IMG/VR virus record: IMGVR_UViG_3300046520_000116 | Location: 1 to 49,374 of that record | Length of the DNA: 49,374 bases | DNA from: a virus | Strand: one strand, 5' to 3' | Shown: positions 24,243-31,411 of the stretch, piece by piece | Numbering within the stretch: position 1 is the stretch's first letter | How the letters are laid out: each line of letters starts with the position of its first letter | The notes under the pieces: generated by a model | Seen by the model: only the letters and a program-made list of their open reading frames with translations | What the model was told of the DNA's origin: nothing | The model's database searches: none | Program-made: the position numbers and the translations under genes

Positions 24243-24772
24243 TTCAAATCTCCGGATTGTCCAATATACCCTTCGTAATCAGGGTTCATCACAAACGTTT
24301 TGAGCGGCTTCTCGAAAAGCTCCTTAAGCTGCTTGGCCACTTTGTCGCCAATAATTTTGGCCTCAGGTGCAACCACAAGATCTTCAGACGCCTCGATTTT
24401 TACAAACCCACCACCGGCGTCAGAAATCTTTAGCATCGACAGAATTTCACGATCAATTGCATCAGCCATGCCATCGGCTGCTTTGCTGACGGCCACTTCC
24501 ATGTCAAAAGGCTCAGGCGTGTTGGCCTCAAAGGCTTTGAGGACGGCCTCGTCGGGGTGTGAGGCGTGAACTTCTGCGAGGGCTTTTTCGAGCTTGCTTA
24601 GCCGGGCTGTATCACGATCAAAAACGCGCCGACCGACAAAAGACCTGACTGGCATTGAATCTTTAATGTCCTCCCGCAAGGTGGCAACGGTTTTTTCGAG
24701 ATAAGCAATCTCGTCAACGGTGGTTCCAGCCGCTTTGGCTCGGCGGCGATCACAATGAATGCACATAAACAT
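24239..24772 (-). CDS. Hypothetical early protein, Cys-motif start
   Basis: A 177-residue protein opening MFMCIHCDRRRAKAA: one CxxC pair near the N-terminus, then a charged helical region (residues about 20-75) and a mixed C-terminus. The second ATG (24766) has a better-spaced GGA and may be the real start. It follows the metallophosphoesterase gene by 13 bases and overlaps the next gene. Function unknown. Confidence 0.65.
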   Translation of the reverse strand: MFMCIHCDRRRAKAAGTTVDEIAYLEKTVATLREDIKDSMPVRSFVGRRVFDRDTARLSKLEKALAEVHASHPDEAVLKAFEANTPEPFDMEVAVSKAADGMADAIDREILSMLKISDAGGGFVKIEASEDLVVAPEAKIIGDKVAKQLKELFEKPLKTFVMNPDYEGYIGQSGDLK

Positions 24773-24785
24773 TATCCGTAAATTG

Positions 24786-25919
24786 TCAGGCGGCGGACTT
24801 TAGCATATCGGGATTAACGGTGTAACGCCCGACTTCTCCGTATTCTGTGTGAAGGATGAGGCATTTCATGTTCTGCTGAGCCCTGTATCCGCCCCAGGCT
24901 GCATAGGCGTCCTTGGCCGCCAAGGTATTGAAGCTTTCGACGGTCACGCCGGCATACTCTTTGACCGACTGGTGATGGACGTGACCCAAGTACCAATAGC
25001 GATACTTCGTCCGGCCCCAAGCCGGTGCCTGGTCAGCTGCCATTACGCCAGGCAGGCGCTCGCCCTTGCAACTGTGGCCGTGGTGAGTACCGATCAGAAC
25101 CTTGCCATGCTCGAAGTAATGGAAAGGTGCAGGGGACGTCTCGATGATCACACGCGGTTCGTTTTCGTAGGTGTGCGAAAGCGCGACAGCCAACCAGCAG
25201 GCAGACATGTCGTCATGGTTTCCGGTGACGTTAAACACGCGCACGGTCTCGTGCTTTTGCAGAGCCGACTCGATGCACTGACGCATCACTTTTACGGCGA
25301 CGTGGATCATCTCAAAGTAGCGGCCCGACATGTCCAGGCTGTGGTGGCTTCGGCTTGTAACTCCAAGGGTATTGTCTGCATGGAGCCAATCGCCGAGATT
25401 GATGATCAGGGCCTGCTTTGCCGGTGGAGCTGACTCGACCAGGCTGGCCATCGCGCTGCACTGGATCTCTTCGATGGCCTTCAGATCCCAGTCCTGTCCC
25501 GATTCAGCGCGGTTTGCGTACATGCCGATGTGAGCGTCACCGATTGGATACACGGCCAGCAGGTTCGAATCGGTGGCTTTGTAAAACTCACGAGGCGAAA
25601 TCTTTGGCAGCTCAGAAGCCATGGCCTTCAGGCCCTCAGCGATCAGTTCCTGCTGACGCTCGTGATCGATACTGGTTTTCACCCACTGCAGCTTAGCGTT
25701 GCCGTTTTCGTCGTAAAGCGTCGACGTGCCCTTCAGGTGAAAACCGTCTGGAACTTCCTTGGTCATGTCATGCTCAGGCGACCAGCCCTGGCGGGCCATC
25801 TTGGCTTTGCGAGCAAACAAAGTCCTTTTGTTGATGCCCAGGTGCTTTGCTGCTTTCGCAGCAGACATCGTGGCCAAGGCCTCTTTGATTTGAGCATCAC
25901 TTGCTTTGCGCTGAACCAT
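24786..25919 (-). CDS. Metallophosphoesterase with N-terminal HTH
   Basis: A 377-residue calcineurin-like phosphoesterase. All metal-binding motifs are present in order: GDAHIG (about residue 127), GDWLH (175), GNHDD (231), GTHHGH (277) and GHVHH (312). The first 60 residues form a helix-turn-helix (ATMSAAKAAKHLGINKRTLFARKAK). Such fusions are frequent in Pseudomonas phages, next to replication genes, and are presumed to act on nucleic acid or nucleotides. The start at 25919 is the ATG of MVQRKAS and overlaps the nuclease gene by 23 bases; an upstream frame extension to 26003 lies wholly inside that gene and is rejected. Confidence 0.85.
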   Translation of the reverse strand: MVQRKASDAQIKEALATMSAAKAAKHLGINKRTLFARKAKMARQGWSPEHDMTKEVPDGFHLKGTSTLYDENGNAKLQWVKTSIDHERQQELIAEGLKAMASELPKISPREFYKATDSNLLAVYPIGDAHIGMYANRAESGQDWDLKAIEEIQCSAMASLVESAPPAKQALIINLGDWLHADNTLGVTSRSHHSLDMSGRYFEMIHVAVKVMRQCIESALQKHETVRVFNVTGNHDDMSACWLAVALSHTYENEPRVIIETSPAPFHYFEHGKVLIGTHHGHSCKGERLPGVMAADQAPAWGRTKYRYWYLGHVHHQSVKEYAGVTVESFNTLAAKDAYAAWGGYRAQQNMKCLILHTEYGEVGRYTVNPDMLKSAA

Positions 25920-26289
25920 TGTGTCGACTCCCGTCGAGAAGTTGCATGATTGTCTTGATAGCCTGGCCGGAAGTGACCATCCCAGGCGAACAACGGTAAA
26001 CATTCCAGCCGAGGCGCATGGCCGCGTCGTACTTGATCAGGTCGGCCTCAAAGCCCGCCCCGGTCGTGTGTCGTCCTCCTGTCCAACCTCCGCCTTCGAT
26101 CTCAATCAAAAGCGAGTGATCAAGGATTGCGAAGTCAGCACGCCAATCTTTGAGCCCGGCAGCCTTGAGGCGCTCTCTGAGGCCTCTCCCAGGGCCGCCA
26201 CAGGCTTCAGCGCCAAAACGGTACTCACGGATGGCTGGAACGTCCCTGAGGCGCAGTGAGACCTCCAGATCGTGCTCAGCGGCACTCAT
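25897..26289 (-). CDS. PD-(D/E)XK-like endonuclease
   Basis: A 130-residue protein with the layout of small Vsr/DUF559-like nucleases: a helical start, then DWRADFAILDHSLLIEIEGGGW (core D...ExE strand pair), GRHTTGAGFEADLIKYDAAMRLGWNVYRCSPGMV. Asp of RADF and Glu of IEIEGG are the likely metal ligands. It probably takes part in phage DNA recombination, repair or host DNA processing. It overlaps genes on both sides, so it is translated as part of the operon. Confidence 0.75.
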   Translation of the reverse strand: MSAAEHDLEVSLRLRDVPAIREYRFGAEACGGPGRGLRERLKAAGLKDWRADFAILDHSLLIEIEGGGWTGGRHTTGAGFEADLIKYDAAMRLGWNVYRCSPGMVTSGQAIKTIMQLLDGSRHNGSAQSK

Positions 26290-26650
26290 GGGGCTTCATC
26301 TTGTCGAGGACTTCATAGATCTCGGCCAACTCACCGTTCTGTTCGATAAGTTGCTGACGCGGAGAGTCGTCGGTGTCTGGCCAGATCACGCGCTTGCCTG
26401 GAATGGAGACCATGACGGCTGATACCTTGGCGGCGTCTTCGGCGATCATTTCCAGGGCCCGGACGATGGAATCCTTGGCCTCGCCATAGTCCTTTTCAAG
26501 ACCTTTGGCGCCACGAATGCCAGCGCAAAGCAGCTTTTTGACAGCGTGCTGGATGCAAGGATTGGTGACCTCGAAGAGCTCGAGAACCCGGTAAACGTCA
26601 ATAGATTCGAGATGTTTGATATCTTTGTGATAATGACTATGCTTTTTCAC
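26276..26650 (-). CDS. Conserved small phage early protein
   Basis: A 124-residue protein with HYHKDIKHLESIDVYRVLELFEVTNPCIQHAVKKLLCAGIRGAKG. This segment resembles a module found in many phage early operons, sometimes beside nucleotide-metabolism genes. The biochemical role is unknown to me. It overlaps neighbours on both sides (26276-26289 and 26637-26650). Confidence 0.7.
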   Translation of the reverse strand: MKKHSHYHKDIKHLESIDVYRVLELFEVTNPCIQHAVKKLLCAGIRGAKGLEKDYGEAKDSIVRALEMIAEDAAKVSAVMVSIPGKRVIWPDTDDSPRQQLIEQNGELAEIYEVLDKMKPHECR

Positions 26651-26822
26651 TAAGCTTTCTTCCTTGCCGATGATGTCCCATCAATGGCGGTTGGTTTGCG
26701 TCAAGAACCCATGGAAACTCGGCCTTGCAGCCAGTGGCACAGATGCGAACGAACTGGGATGCAAGGCTGACGAGAGGCTCGCCGCACGCTGGGCAAGGTT
26801 TACCACGAGCTGTTGTGTCCAA
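26637..26822 (-). CDS. Small zinc-ribbon protein
   Basis: A 61-residue protein with CPACG and CATGC pairs about 18 residues apart, enough for one zinc ribbon. The only start able to include the first pair is TTG at 26822; no in-frame ATG precedes the motif. It is the first gene after the dnaB terminator, downstream of the GACAATT operator cluster, and overlaps the next gene by 14 bases. Confidence 0.6.
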   Translation of the reverse strand: MDTTARGKPCPACGEPLVSLASQFVRICATGCKAEFPWVLDANQPPLMGHHRQGRKLSEKA

Positions 26823-26836
26823 ATGGTCTTTTTCCG

Positions 26837-26921
26837 GTCAATTGTCACTATATGTTGTGCAAACGATATTGCGACAATTGCGGTATTGCCAAGCTCTTCT
26901 TTTATGAATGTATTGACAATT
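26837..26921 (-). promoter_or_regulatory. Operator-promoter region of second early operon
   Basis: Three copies of GACAATT or its complement lie at 26840-26846, 26873-26879 and 26915-26921. On the - strand TTGTCG (in the middle copy), a 17-base spacer and CATATA make a plausible promoter for the zinc-ribbon/nuclease/phosphoesterase operon. The sites would let one regulator cover the promoter. Confidence 0.45.
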
Positions 26922-26931
26922 ATGTTCAGGC

Positions 26932-26957
26932 AATAAAAAGGCCGACTTGCGCCGGCC
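26932..26957 (-). terminator. Terminator of dnaB
   Basis: On the - strand GGCCG, an 8-base loop and CGGCC are followed by TTTTTATT. It lies 23 bases after the dnaB stop. Confidence 0.7.
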
Positions 26958-26979
26958 ATGATATTGCTGATTTATATGG

Positions 26980-28362
26980 TTATGCTGCAGCCATTGCCCG
27001 TGCTGATTTGCGCTCTCTTGCCACCGGGCGATCTTCGAACTTCTCTTTGCTGTTTTCAAAGCGGGCAATCTCGCCACGGAACTGCAGCAGGCAGTTGCCA
27101 GGCTGTGCGTGACGGACTTTAACCACGAAAATCTCGGTGATTCCGCGCTTGCCACGCTCAGAATTCATATCCCTATGGGCCATTATGATAACGTCAGCAT
27201 CTTGCTCAATCTCGCCAGAATCGCGAAGATCGGCCATTTTTGGCGTAGGATCAGGACGAGATTCGATGTCGCGGTTGAGCTGGCAGAGCACGACGACCGG
27301 GATGCCCAGTTCTTTCGCAAGTTGCTTGAAGCCCCTGGTGTACGAACCCAGTTCCTGGTTGCGGTTTTGGAAGCGCGACTCAGGGTCTGAAGAGATTAGG
27401 CCAAGATAATCGACGACGATAATGTTCAGTGGACGAATACGGTGCTGGAATCGCGCAATCGAACAAATACGGTTAAATGTCAGGCCGGGTTTTTCGCAGA
27501 TCCTCATATCGGCATCGGTCATGCTCGCAACAGAGCGATCCAGGAGCATCGAGGCGTGGTCATCGTCGATTGCCAGGCCGGTATCGATCCAGTTCTGCGA
27601 AACGCCTGAGACAGATGCCAGGGAGCGTTTTGCAAGCTCGTCAGATGGCATCTCAAGAGAGAAGACCAATGACGAACCACCGCGCTTGATCGCGACTGTC
27701 TCAGCCAGGCCCATGCCTAGAACTGTTTTACCGGTGCCTGGGCGACCAGCGATAATACCGAGGTTACCGCCGCGCAAGTCCTGCACGATTCCATCAAGAT
27801 CATCGAGGCCAAAGGAGATACCTGTGGTGACTTCGCCAGCGTGACGGCGCTTCATCTTGTCGATGACATTGCCTACGGCCTGGCCAATCGTCATCACGTC
27901 GGATGTATCGTCTGCTGAGGTCAGATCCATGGCCAGCGTCTGAGCCATTGCTACCTGGTCGAGTACGTCGCCTTTTTCTTGTGACATTGCGATCAGGCGC
28001 TGACCAAGCTCGTACATCTTGCGAGCCTTTGAGCGATCTTTAAGAATTTGGGCATAACTGCGAGGGTTTTCGATACCAAGGCACTTAACCTCCAGCTCCA
28101 TAACAACACCCATGGTTCTTTTCCCGCTTGGCAGGAACTCCATCATGTCGCTGAGTGTTACGTAATCAGGAGTGATCTGCTTGCGGTGGCATGCAAGGAC
28201 GAGGTTGAACAGTGACGAAAGGTCTTTGTCTGCGAAATCTTGAGCGGTGAGCTGAGCCCCAAGCTCAACACAGAGGGTCTCGTTGTAGATCATGCTGTAG
28301 ATGATGCCCTGCTCGGCATCAATGGCGTCAAGCGGTCTGGAGGTTGCTGGTGCGTTTCTCAT
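26980..28362 (-). CDS. dnaB: Replicative DNA helicase, DnaB-like
   Basis: A 460-residue helicase. The N-terminal domain begins DAIDAEQGIIYSMIYNETL as in DnaB. The RecA-like core has Walker A GRPGTGKT (about residue 205), SLEMPSDEL, Walker B NIIVVDYLGLI (about 313) and the PKMADLRDSGEIEQDADVI arginine-finger segment. ATG at 28362 (AAGG about 10 bases upstream) starts just before the DnaB N-domain; the frame extends to 28473 but that stretch lies over the promoter. It would unwind the phage or plasmid replication fork, loaded by the neighbouring primosome protein or by Rep. It ends at its own terminator. Confidence 0.92.
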   Translation of the reverse strand: MRNAPATSRPLDAIDAEQGIIYSMIYNETLCVELGAQLTAQDFADKDLSSLFNLVLACHRKQITPDYVTLSDMMEFLPSGKRTMGVVMELEVKCLGIENPRSYAQILKDRSKARKMYELGQRLIAMSQEKGDVLDQVAMAQTLAMDLTSADDTSDVMTIGQAVGNVIDKMKRRHAGEVTTGISFGLDDLDGIVQDLRGGNLGIIAGRPGTGKTVLGMGLAETVAIKRGGSSLVFSLEMPSDELAKRSLASVSGVSQNWIDTGLAIDDDHASMLLDRSVASMTDADMRICEKPGLTFNRICSIARFQHRIRPLNIIVVDYLGLISSDPESRFQNRNQELGSYTRGFKQLAKELGIPVVVLCQLNRDIESRPDPTPKMADLRDSGEIEQDADVIIMAHRDMNSERGKRGITEIFVVKVRHAQPGNCLLQFRGEIARFENSKEKFEDRPVARERKSARAMAAA

Positions 28363-28413
28363 GGTCGATGGCCTTATGGATTTGGAGCACTGCTGCTCTC
28401 TTCTATTTACATA

Positions 28414-28442
28414 ATAATACGGAGCGTCATATGAGTAAACAA
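28414..28442 (-). promoter_or_regulatory. Promoter of dnaB
   Basis: On the - strand TTGTTT (28437-28442), a 17-base spacer and TATTAT (28414-28419) form a good sigma-70 promoter about 50 bases before the dnaB start. Confidence 0.6.
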
Positions 28443-28553
28443 CTTTATCGAAATAAATTTGATAAATTGACAAGGTGTGCTACGTGGAGGGATTTGGCCG
28501 TGTGCTGCTTAGGAGAAGATCGTTTATTCGAGCGCAGCTCGGCTGGCTTTTGA
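28431..28553 (+). CDS. Small possible protein overlapping dnaB promoter
   Basis: A 40-residue frame, MSKQLYRNKFDKLTRCATWR..., has GGAG 6 bases before its ATG. It is basic and Cys-containing (CCLG). It runs opposite to the genes on both sides and overlaps the dnaB promoter. The RBS is the main support. It could be a short leader-type peptide or a chance frame. Confidence 0.35.
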   Translation: MSKQLYRNKFDKLTRCATWRDLAVCCLGEDRLFERSSAGF

Positions 28554-28611
28554 TGCGGCCCGTCCCTGGGCCTGAGCCGCCCTATCGGGCGAAGGGGCGA
28601 TGCCCTATGAA

Positions 28612-29841
28612 TCACTTGTCGTAAGCACCTTCCAAGAAGGCTTGGATCTTTTCAGGTTTGATCAGGAAGGAAAAGTTGGCCTTCCAGTTGCGGTCATTCT
28701 TGCCTGAGGTCAGGAACTCGCACTCCAGAGCGTCGCAGAAGAGACCTTCCCAGAAATCCAGACCGCCAGTGCGGGCCAGGTACTTTCCATTGATGCGGAG
28801 GTTGTACGAGGAAAGGATCAGTTTCTTGTGAGCTGCGTTCACACCCATGCAGTCACCAAGGGTTTCACCCAAGATCTCGTTGTACAGATCCTTGATCGCT
28901 TCAAATGGCACAGACTTAGGATCAAACTCGTTGTCACTCGCTTGCTCCTGCTGTGCTTCACCCAGAGATTTTCCTTCTTGTTCAACCTCAAGGGGGGCTA
29001 GCTGCGCAGCAGCGTATTGCCCTCCTGATTTTTTATCTGATTCTCTAACTGATTCTCTATGTTCCGGTTTTTTGGAATGGGTGTCCTGAAATCTGGAATG
29101 GCTCTCCGGAAATTTGCAATGGTTGTCCTGTTTTTTGGAACCCCCCTTTGACCCTTCCATTTTTCCGGACAACTCAATCGAAGACTCTAGATTCTTGATG
29201 AAAACACGGCGCTCCACAGTGCGTAGACCGTCACGAACCTGGTACACAGAAACGAATCCAGACTTAGCCAGGAGGCTGATAACGTCGGATACATGCTTTT
29301 TGGTCATATCGAATCGGCTGGCGAAGAATTCATTGCCGGCGTAGCAGCCGCGCTCTTTGGTTTGAAGCGCTCTGATCTCCGATAGCATGGCTTTCTGGGT
29401 CAAGTTGAGCGAGTCATTGAGCCAGATCGACTTAGGAATCCAGATGCCAAGGAATGGGCGAGCCGATGGGTCTGCGTCAGTTGCAGGCGTTGCCAAAGGG
29501 CCTTCAGGGCAGTCGTCGAGTTGGTTGACCACAAAAAGGCGCCTCTCCGTAATCCGACCGATCAGAACGTTGTCAATTCTTACTAATCCTTTCTCGGAAA
29601 GGCTGGACAAGGCTGAAGATACCCTGGTTTTAGAGAGTTGAAGGTGCTTGGCCAGGTATCCGTTGGTAGCGAAGCAGTAACCACGTTCTTCGTCGGTGTA
29701 GCTATCGACTTCGAGCAGGAGAAACTTTTCGGTCAGCGAGAGTTCGTCGGTGAGCCACAGATCGCTAGGGATCCAAACACCCTTAAAACGACGTGACAAA
29801 TTGCCACTAAGGGTATTGATGTTGTTGGTATTGTGCGTCAT
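28612..29841 (-). CDS. Primosome/replication initiation protein with two winged helices
   Basis: A 409-residue protein. Two similar winged-helix domains occur in tandem (residues about 20-105 and 130-220): each has VWIP/IWIP...LWL/IWL then LSLTEKFLLLEVDSY/LNLTQKAMLSEIRAL and a recognition helix (LQLSKTRVSSALSSL; FDMTKKHVSDVISLL). A disordered linker follows. The end (NWKANFSFLIKPEKIQAFLEG) is the C-terminal motif of phage replisome organisers and helicase loaders. With dnaB next door this is probably the O/P-type protein for lytic replication. The stop lies near hairpins at 28558-28600. Confidence 0.8.
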   Translation of the reverse strand: MTHNTNNINTLSGNLSRRFKGVWIPSDLWLTDELSLTEKFLLLEVDSYTDEERGYCFATNGYLAKHLQLSKTRVSSALSSLSEKGLVRIDNVLIGRITERRLFVVNQLDDCPEGPLATPATDADPSARPFLGIWIPKSIWLNDSLNLTQKAMLSEIRALQTKERGCYAGNEFFASRFDMTKKHVSDVISLLAKSGFVSVYQVRDGLRTVERRVFIKNLESSIELSGKMEGSKGGSKKQDNHCKFPESHSRFQDTHSKKPEHRESVRESDKKSGGQYAAAQLAPLEVEQEGKSLGEAQQEQASDNEFDPKSVPFEAIKDLYNEILGETLGDCMGVNAAHKKLILSSYNLRINGKYLARTGGLDFWEGLFCDALECEFLTSGKNDRNWKANFSFLIKPEKIQAFLEGAYDK

Positions 29842-29844
29842 AAT
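29816..29844 (+). promoter_or_regulatory. Antisense promoter over primosome gene start
   Basis: TTGATG (29816-29821), a 17-base spacer and CATAAT (29839-29844) read to the right, opposite to the primosome gene whose start codon is 29839-29841. Confidence 0.5.
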
Positions 29845-29850
29845 GTATTT

Positions 29851-29932
29851 ACCTTATTGACTTGGTAGGTTGATTTAGGTGTCTCTTGGTCGAGACCTGT
29901 TGAATGCCTGTGCAGAGCGTTCAACTCTTTTT
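29851..29932 (+). ncRNA. Candidate antisense RNA to primosome mRNA leader
   Basis: From the promoter at 29816 a transcript would start near 29851, right over the complement of the primosome gene's ribosome binding site (AAGGT on the - strand). It would fold GTCTC/GAGAC (29881-29896) and end at GTTGAATGC/GCGTTCAAC (29899-29925) plus TCTTTTT. A second terminator stem follows at 29934. No + strand gene ends here, so these terminators need a + strand RNA to explain them. The arrangement resembles antisense copy-control RNAs. Confidence 0.45.
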
Positions 29933-29933
29933 G

Positions 29934-29962
29934 AAAGCCCGGTTAGCGCCGGGCTTTCTTTT
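29934..29962. terminator. Bidirectional terminator after Cro-like gene
   Basis: AAAGCCCGG (29934-29942) pairs with CCGGGCTTT (29949-29957), a perfect 9-bp stem. CTTTT follows on the + side. It closes the Cro-like gene on the - strand and doubles the + strand terminator at 29926. Confidence 0.75.
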
Positions 29963-29971
29963 GCCTGCGAT

Positions 29972-30190
29972 TTAAGCTGCAAGCCACTCAGTCGCTGGGA
30001 AAAGCTCATCTAATGTGCAGTCTACGCCATGCGCCCTGATCACTTCCAGCATACGGTTGCAGATCGCGATGTCTGGAGTGCGGGTTCCCAGCTCGTAATG
30101 GCTGATTGCGCCCTGGGTCATGTCCATCTCTGCCGCCATCTCGGCCTGCAGCAAACCAGCCTTTTTGCGGTACTTTTGGATGCAATTCAT
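29972..30190 (-). CDS. Cro-like HTH regulator
   Basis: A 72-residue helix-turn-helix (XRE) protein: YRKKAGLLQAEMAAEMDMTQGAISHYELGTRTPD is the full HTH, with TQGAISHYE as recognition helix. AGGAG lies 7-8 bases before the start. It runs opposite to the CI-like gene across a 99-base operator region, the cro/cI layout of lambdoid phages. The likely role is to favour lytic growth by repressing the repressor gene. Confidence 0.85.
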   Translation of the reverse strand: MNCIQKYRKKAGLLQAEMAAEMDMTQGAISHYELGTRTPDIAICNRMLEVIRAHGVDCTLDELFPATEWLAA

Positions 30191-30289
30191 TGTGAATCTC
30201 CTTGACTCTCGTTGTTATATGTTCATAATACATGATGTGTTAAAAAGAAAACAACAGTCGCTTTAAAATAATTTCAGGGTGATGTCAAT
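30191..30289. promoter_or_regulatory. Operator region between Cro-like and CI-like genes
   Basis: This 99-base divergent region holds the AT-rich imperfect palindrome ATGTTCATAATACAT (30221-30235), a likely repressor site, next to ATGATGTG. The two divergent promoters must lie here, but exact -10/-35 assignment is uncertain. Confidence 0.55.
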
Positions 30290-30868
30290 ATGCGTGTAAT
30301 CCAATACAACTCTCGCCGTGCAAAGCCCTGGCAGATCGCGGCCCGTGAGAAGATGGTCGAGCTGAGAATCACCCAGGTCGAGATGGCTGAAAAGCTCGGC
30401 GTCACCCAGGGTTGCATAGGTCACTGGCTAAATGACACCAGGAAGCCAAATATCGATCAGATCAACGCAATCCTCAAGGAGTGCCACATCCCGCAGTTCC
30501 TGGTGTATCCAGTCGTTGATCTGGAGGTGGAGGTGGCTCAGCGGCTTCCCCTGATCTCCTGGAGCTCGATACCCAAGCCTGGCCAGCGAGTACGCCTGCA
30601 TTCGATCCAGGAATCGATCATAAGCCCCTTCCAGGCCTCAGATGCCTCGTTTTGCCTGCAGTCAGCCGGCGACGGCACCTACAGGGAAAAAGAGATCCTG
30701 CTTGTAGATCCAAATGCAGATCCAGCCCCTGGCGACGATGTAATCGTCGAAGGTCATGGCCTATGCCGTTTTGACGGAGGCTTCATGGAAACCGACAAAG
30801 GCGCCAAAGTGCCACTTGCCCATGGCATTATTGGTGTAATAGTCGGCACCTGGATGAAGCGCAGATAG
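30290..30868 (+). CDS. CI-like repressor with degenerate S24 domain
   Basis: A 192-residue repressor. Residues about 15-70 form an HTH (ELRITQVEMAEKLGVTQGCIGHWLNDTRKPN). The C-terminal part (about 110-190) follows the LexA/CI dimerisation fold: SDASFCLQSAGDG...ILLVDPNADPAPGDDVIVEG...GIIGVIVGTW. The catalytic Ser of the usual GDSM motif is replaced (GDGT), and the Lys region (usually near VKRL) reads LCRFDG, so RecA-stimulated self-cleavage is not expected. Induction would need another route. It is followed by a strong terminator. Confidence 0.82.
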   Translation: MRVIQYNSRRAKPWQIAAREKMVELRITQVEMAEKLGVTQGCIGHWLNDTRKPNIDQINAILKECHIPQFLVYPVVDLEVEVAQRLPLISWSSIPKPGQRVRLHSIQESIISPFQASDASFCLQSAGDGTYREKEILLVDPNADPAPGDDVIVEGHGLCRFDGGFMETDKGAKVPLAHGIIGVIVGTWMKRR

Positions 30869-30891
30869 TATCAAAAAGATATCAAACGAAG

Positions 30892-30915
30892 AGCCCGCCC
30901 TGTGCGGGCTTTTTT
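30892..30915 (+). terminator. Terminator of CI-like gene
   Basis: AGCCCGC (30892-30898), loop CCTGT, GCGGGCT (30904-30910), then TTTTTG. Confidence 0.85.
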
Positions 30916-30927
30916 GCGTCCAAACAT

Positions 30928-30966
30928 TTGACATATATTGACAGTCAGCTATACGCCCCGTATTCT
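30928..30966 (+). promoter_or_regulatory. Promoter of ssb leader RNA
   Basis: TTGACA (30938-30943), a 17-base spacer and TATTCT (30961-30966) form a near-consensus promoter. A second TTGACA 10 bases upstream with TATACG 16 bases on overlaps it. Transcription would begin near 30973. Confidence 0.65.
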
Positions 30967-30972
30967 CGACTT

Positions 30973-31187
30973 GCTGCTGTTGTTAGTGATGGAAAGCTGA
31001 GGAACCGCGTGCGTTCGGGAGAGCTTGCAGGGTCAGCGTTCGGAGCCAGCCTCCGTGAATGGCGTCCTTAGCCAGAGCGCCTGTGGAGTCAATAAGCGGC
31101 ACAGCCCCTCCCATTCGTGGCATTAGCTGGTGGGCTCGCCAGTGGGGCTTCAGAGAGCATGACGGCCCGGAAAGACGGGCAATCCAA
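30973..31187 (+). ncRNA. Structured leader/ncRNA 'A' upstream of ssb
   Basis: About 215 non-coding bases between the promoter and a small gene. Stems seen: AAGCT/AGCTT (31003-31025 region) enclosing CCG/CGG, CGGAG/CTCCG (31041-31055), AGCCCC/GGGGCT (31103-31149) enclosing TGGC/GCCA, and GCCCG/CGGGC (31165-31180). It shares GAGAGCTTGC (31019), CCGTGAATGG (31053) and ATTAGCTGGTGG (31122), in that order, with region B at 35.6-36.0 kb. It could be a regulatory leader, a free ncRNA or a DNA element active when single-stranded. Confidence 0.55.
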
Positions 31188-31205
31188 AACATTTATTAGA
31201 GGCGA

Positions 31206-31370
31206 ATGACAAAAATGCAGAATCGTTACCAGGCCCATCAGGCCTCCCCAGACTTTTTTCACATCGTCGACAGCGCCACTCTCAAGTGCGTCGGCTTCGC
31301 TGCCTCCGTGCGTTCTGCCCTGGACAAGATTCGTATCCTGGAGCGGACGTTAGAGCGCAAGCGCCGCTAG
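31206..31370 (+). CDS. Small gene upstream of ssb
   Basis: A 54-residue frame, MTKMQNRYQAHQASPDFFHIVD..., with a basic C-terminus (LERTLERKRR). AGAGG at 31198-31202 serves the ATG at 31206 or the one at 31215. It lies between the structured leader and ssb, in the same direction, and is probably co-transcribed with ssb. No family recognised. Confidence 0.55.
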   Translation: MTKMQNRYQAHQASPDFFHIVDSATLKCVGFAASVRSALDKIRILERTLERKRR

Positions 31371-31411
31371 GCGCACACTCCTGCTTTTATATCTATATTG
31401 AGTATCTACCT

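Noticed and set aside
26276-26650. Naming this protein a nucleotide kinase
   Set aside because: It lacks a P-loop; only its resemblance to a common early-operon module was noted.
30983-31192. 69-residue - strand frame inside region A
   Set aside because: No RBS, and its composition follows the GC-rich hairpins; conserved motifs with region B do not preserve a frame.
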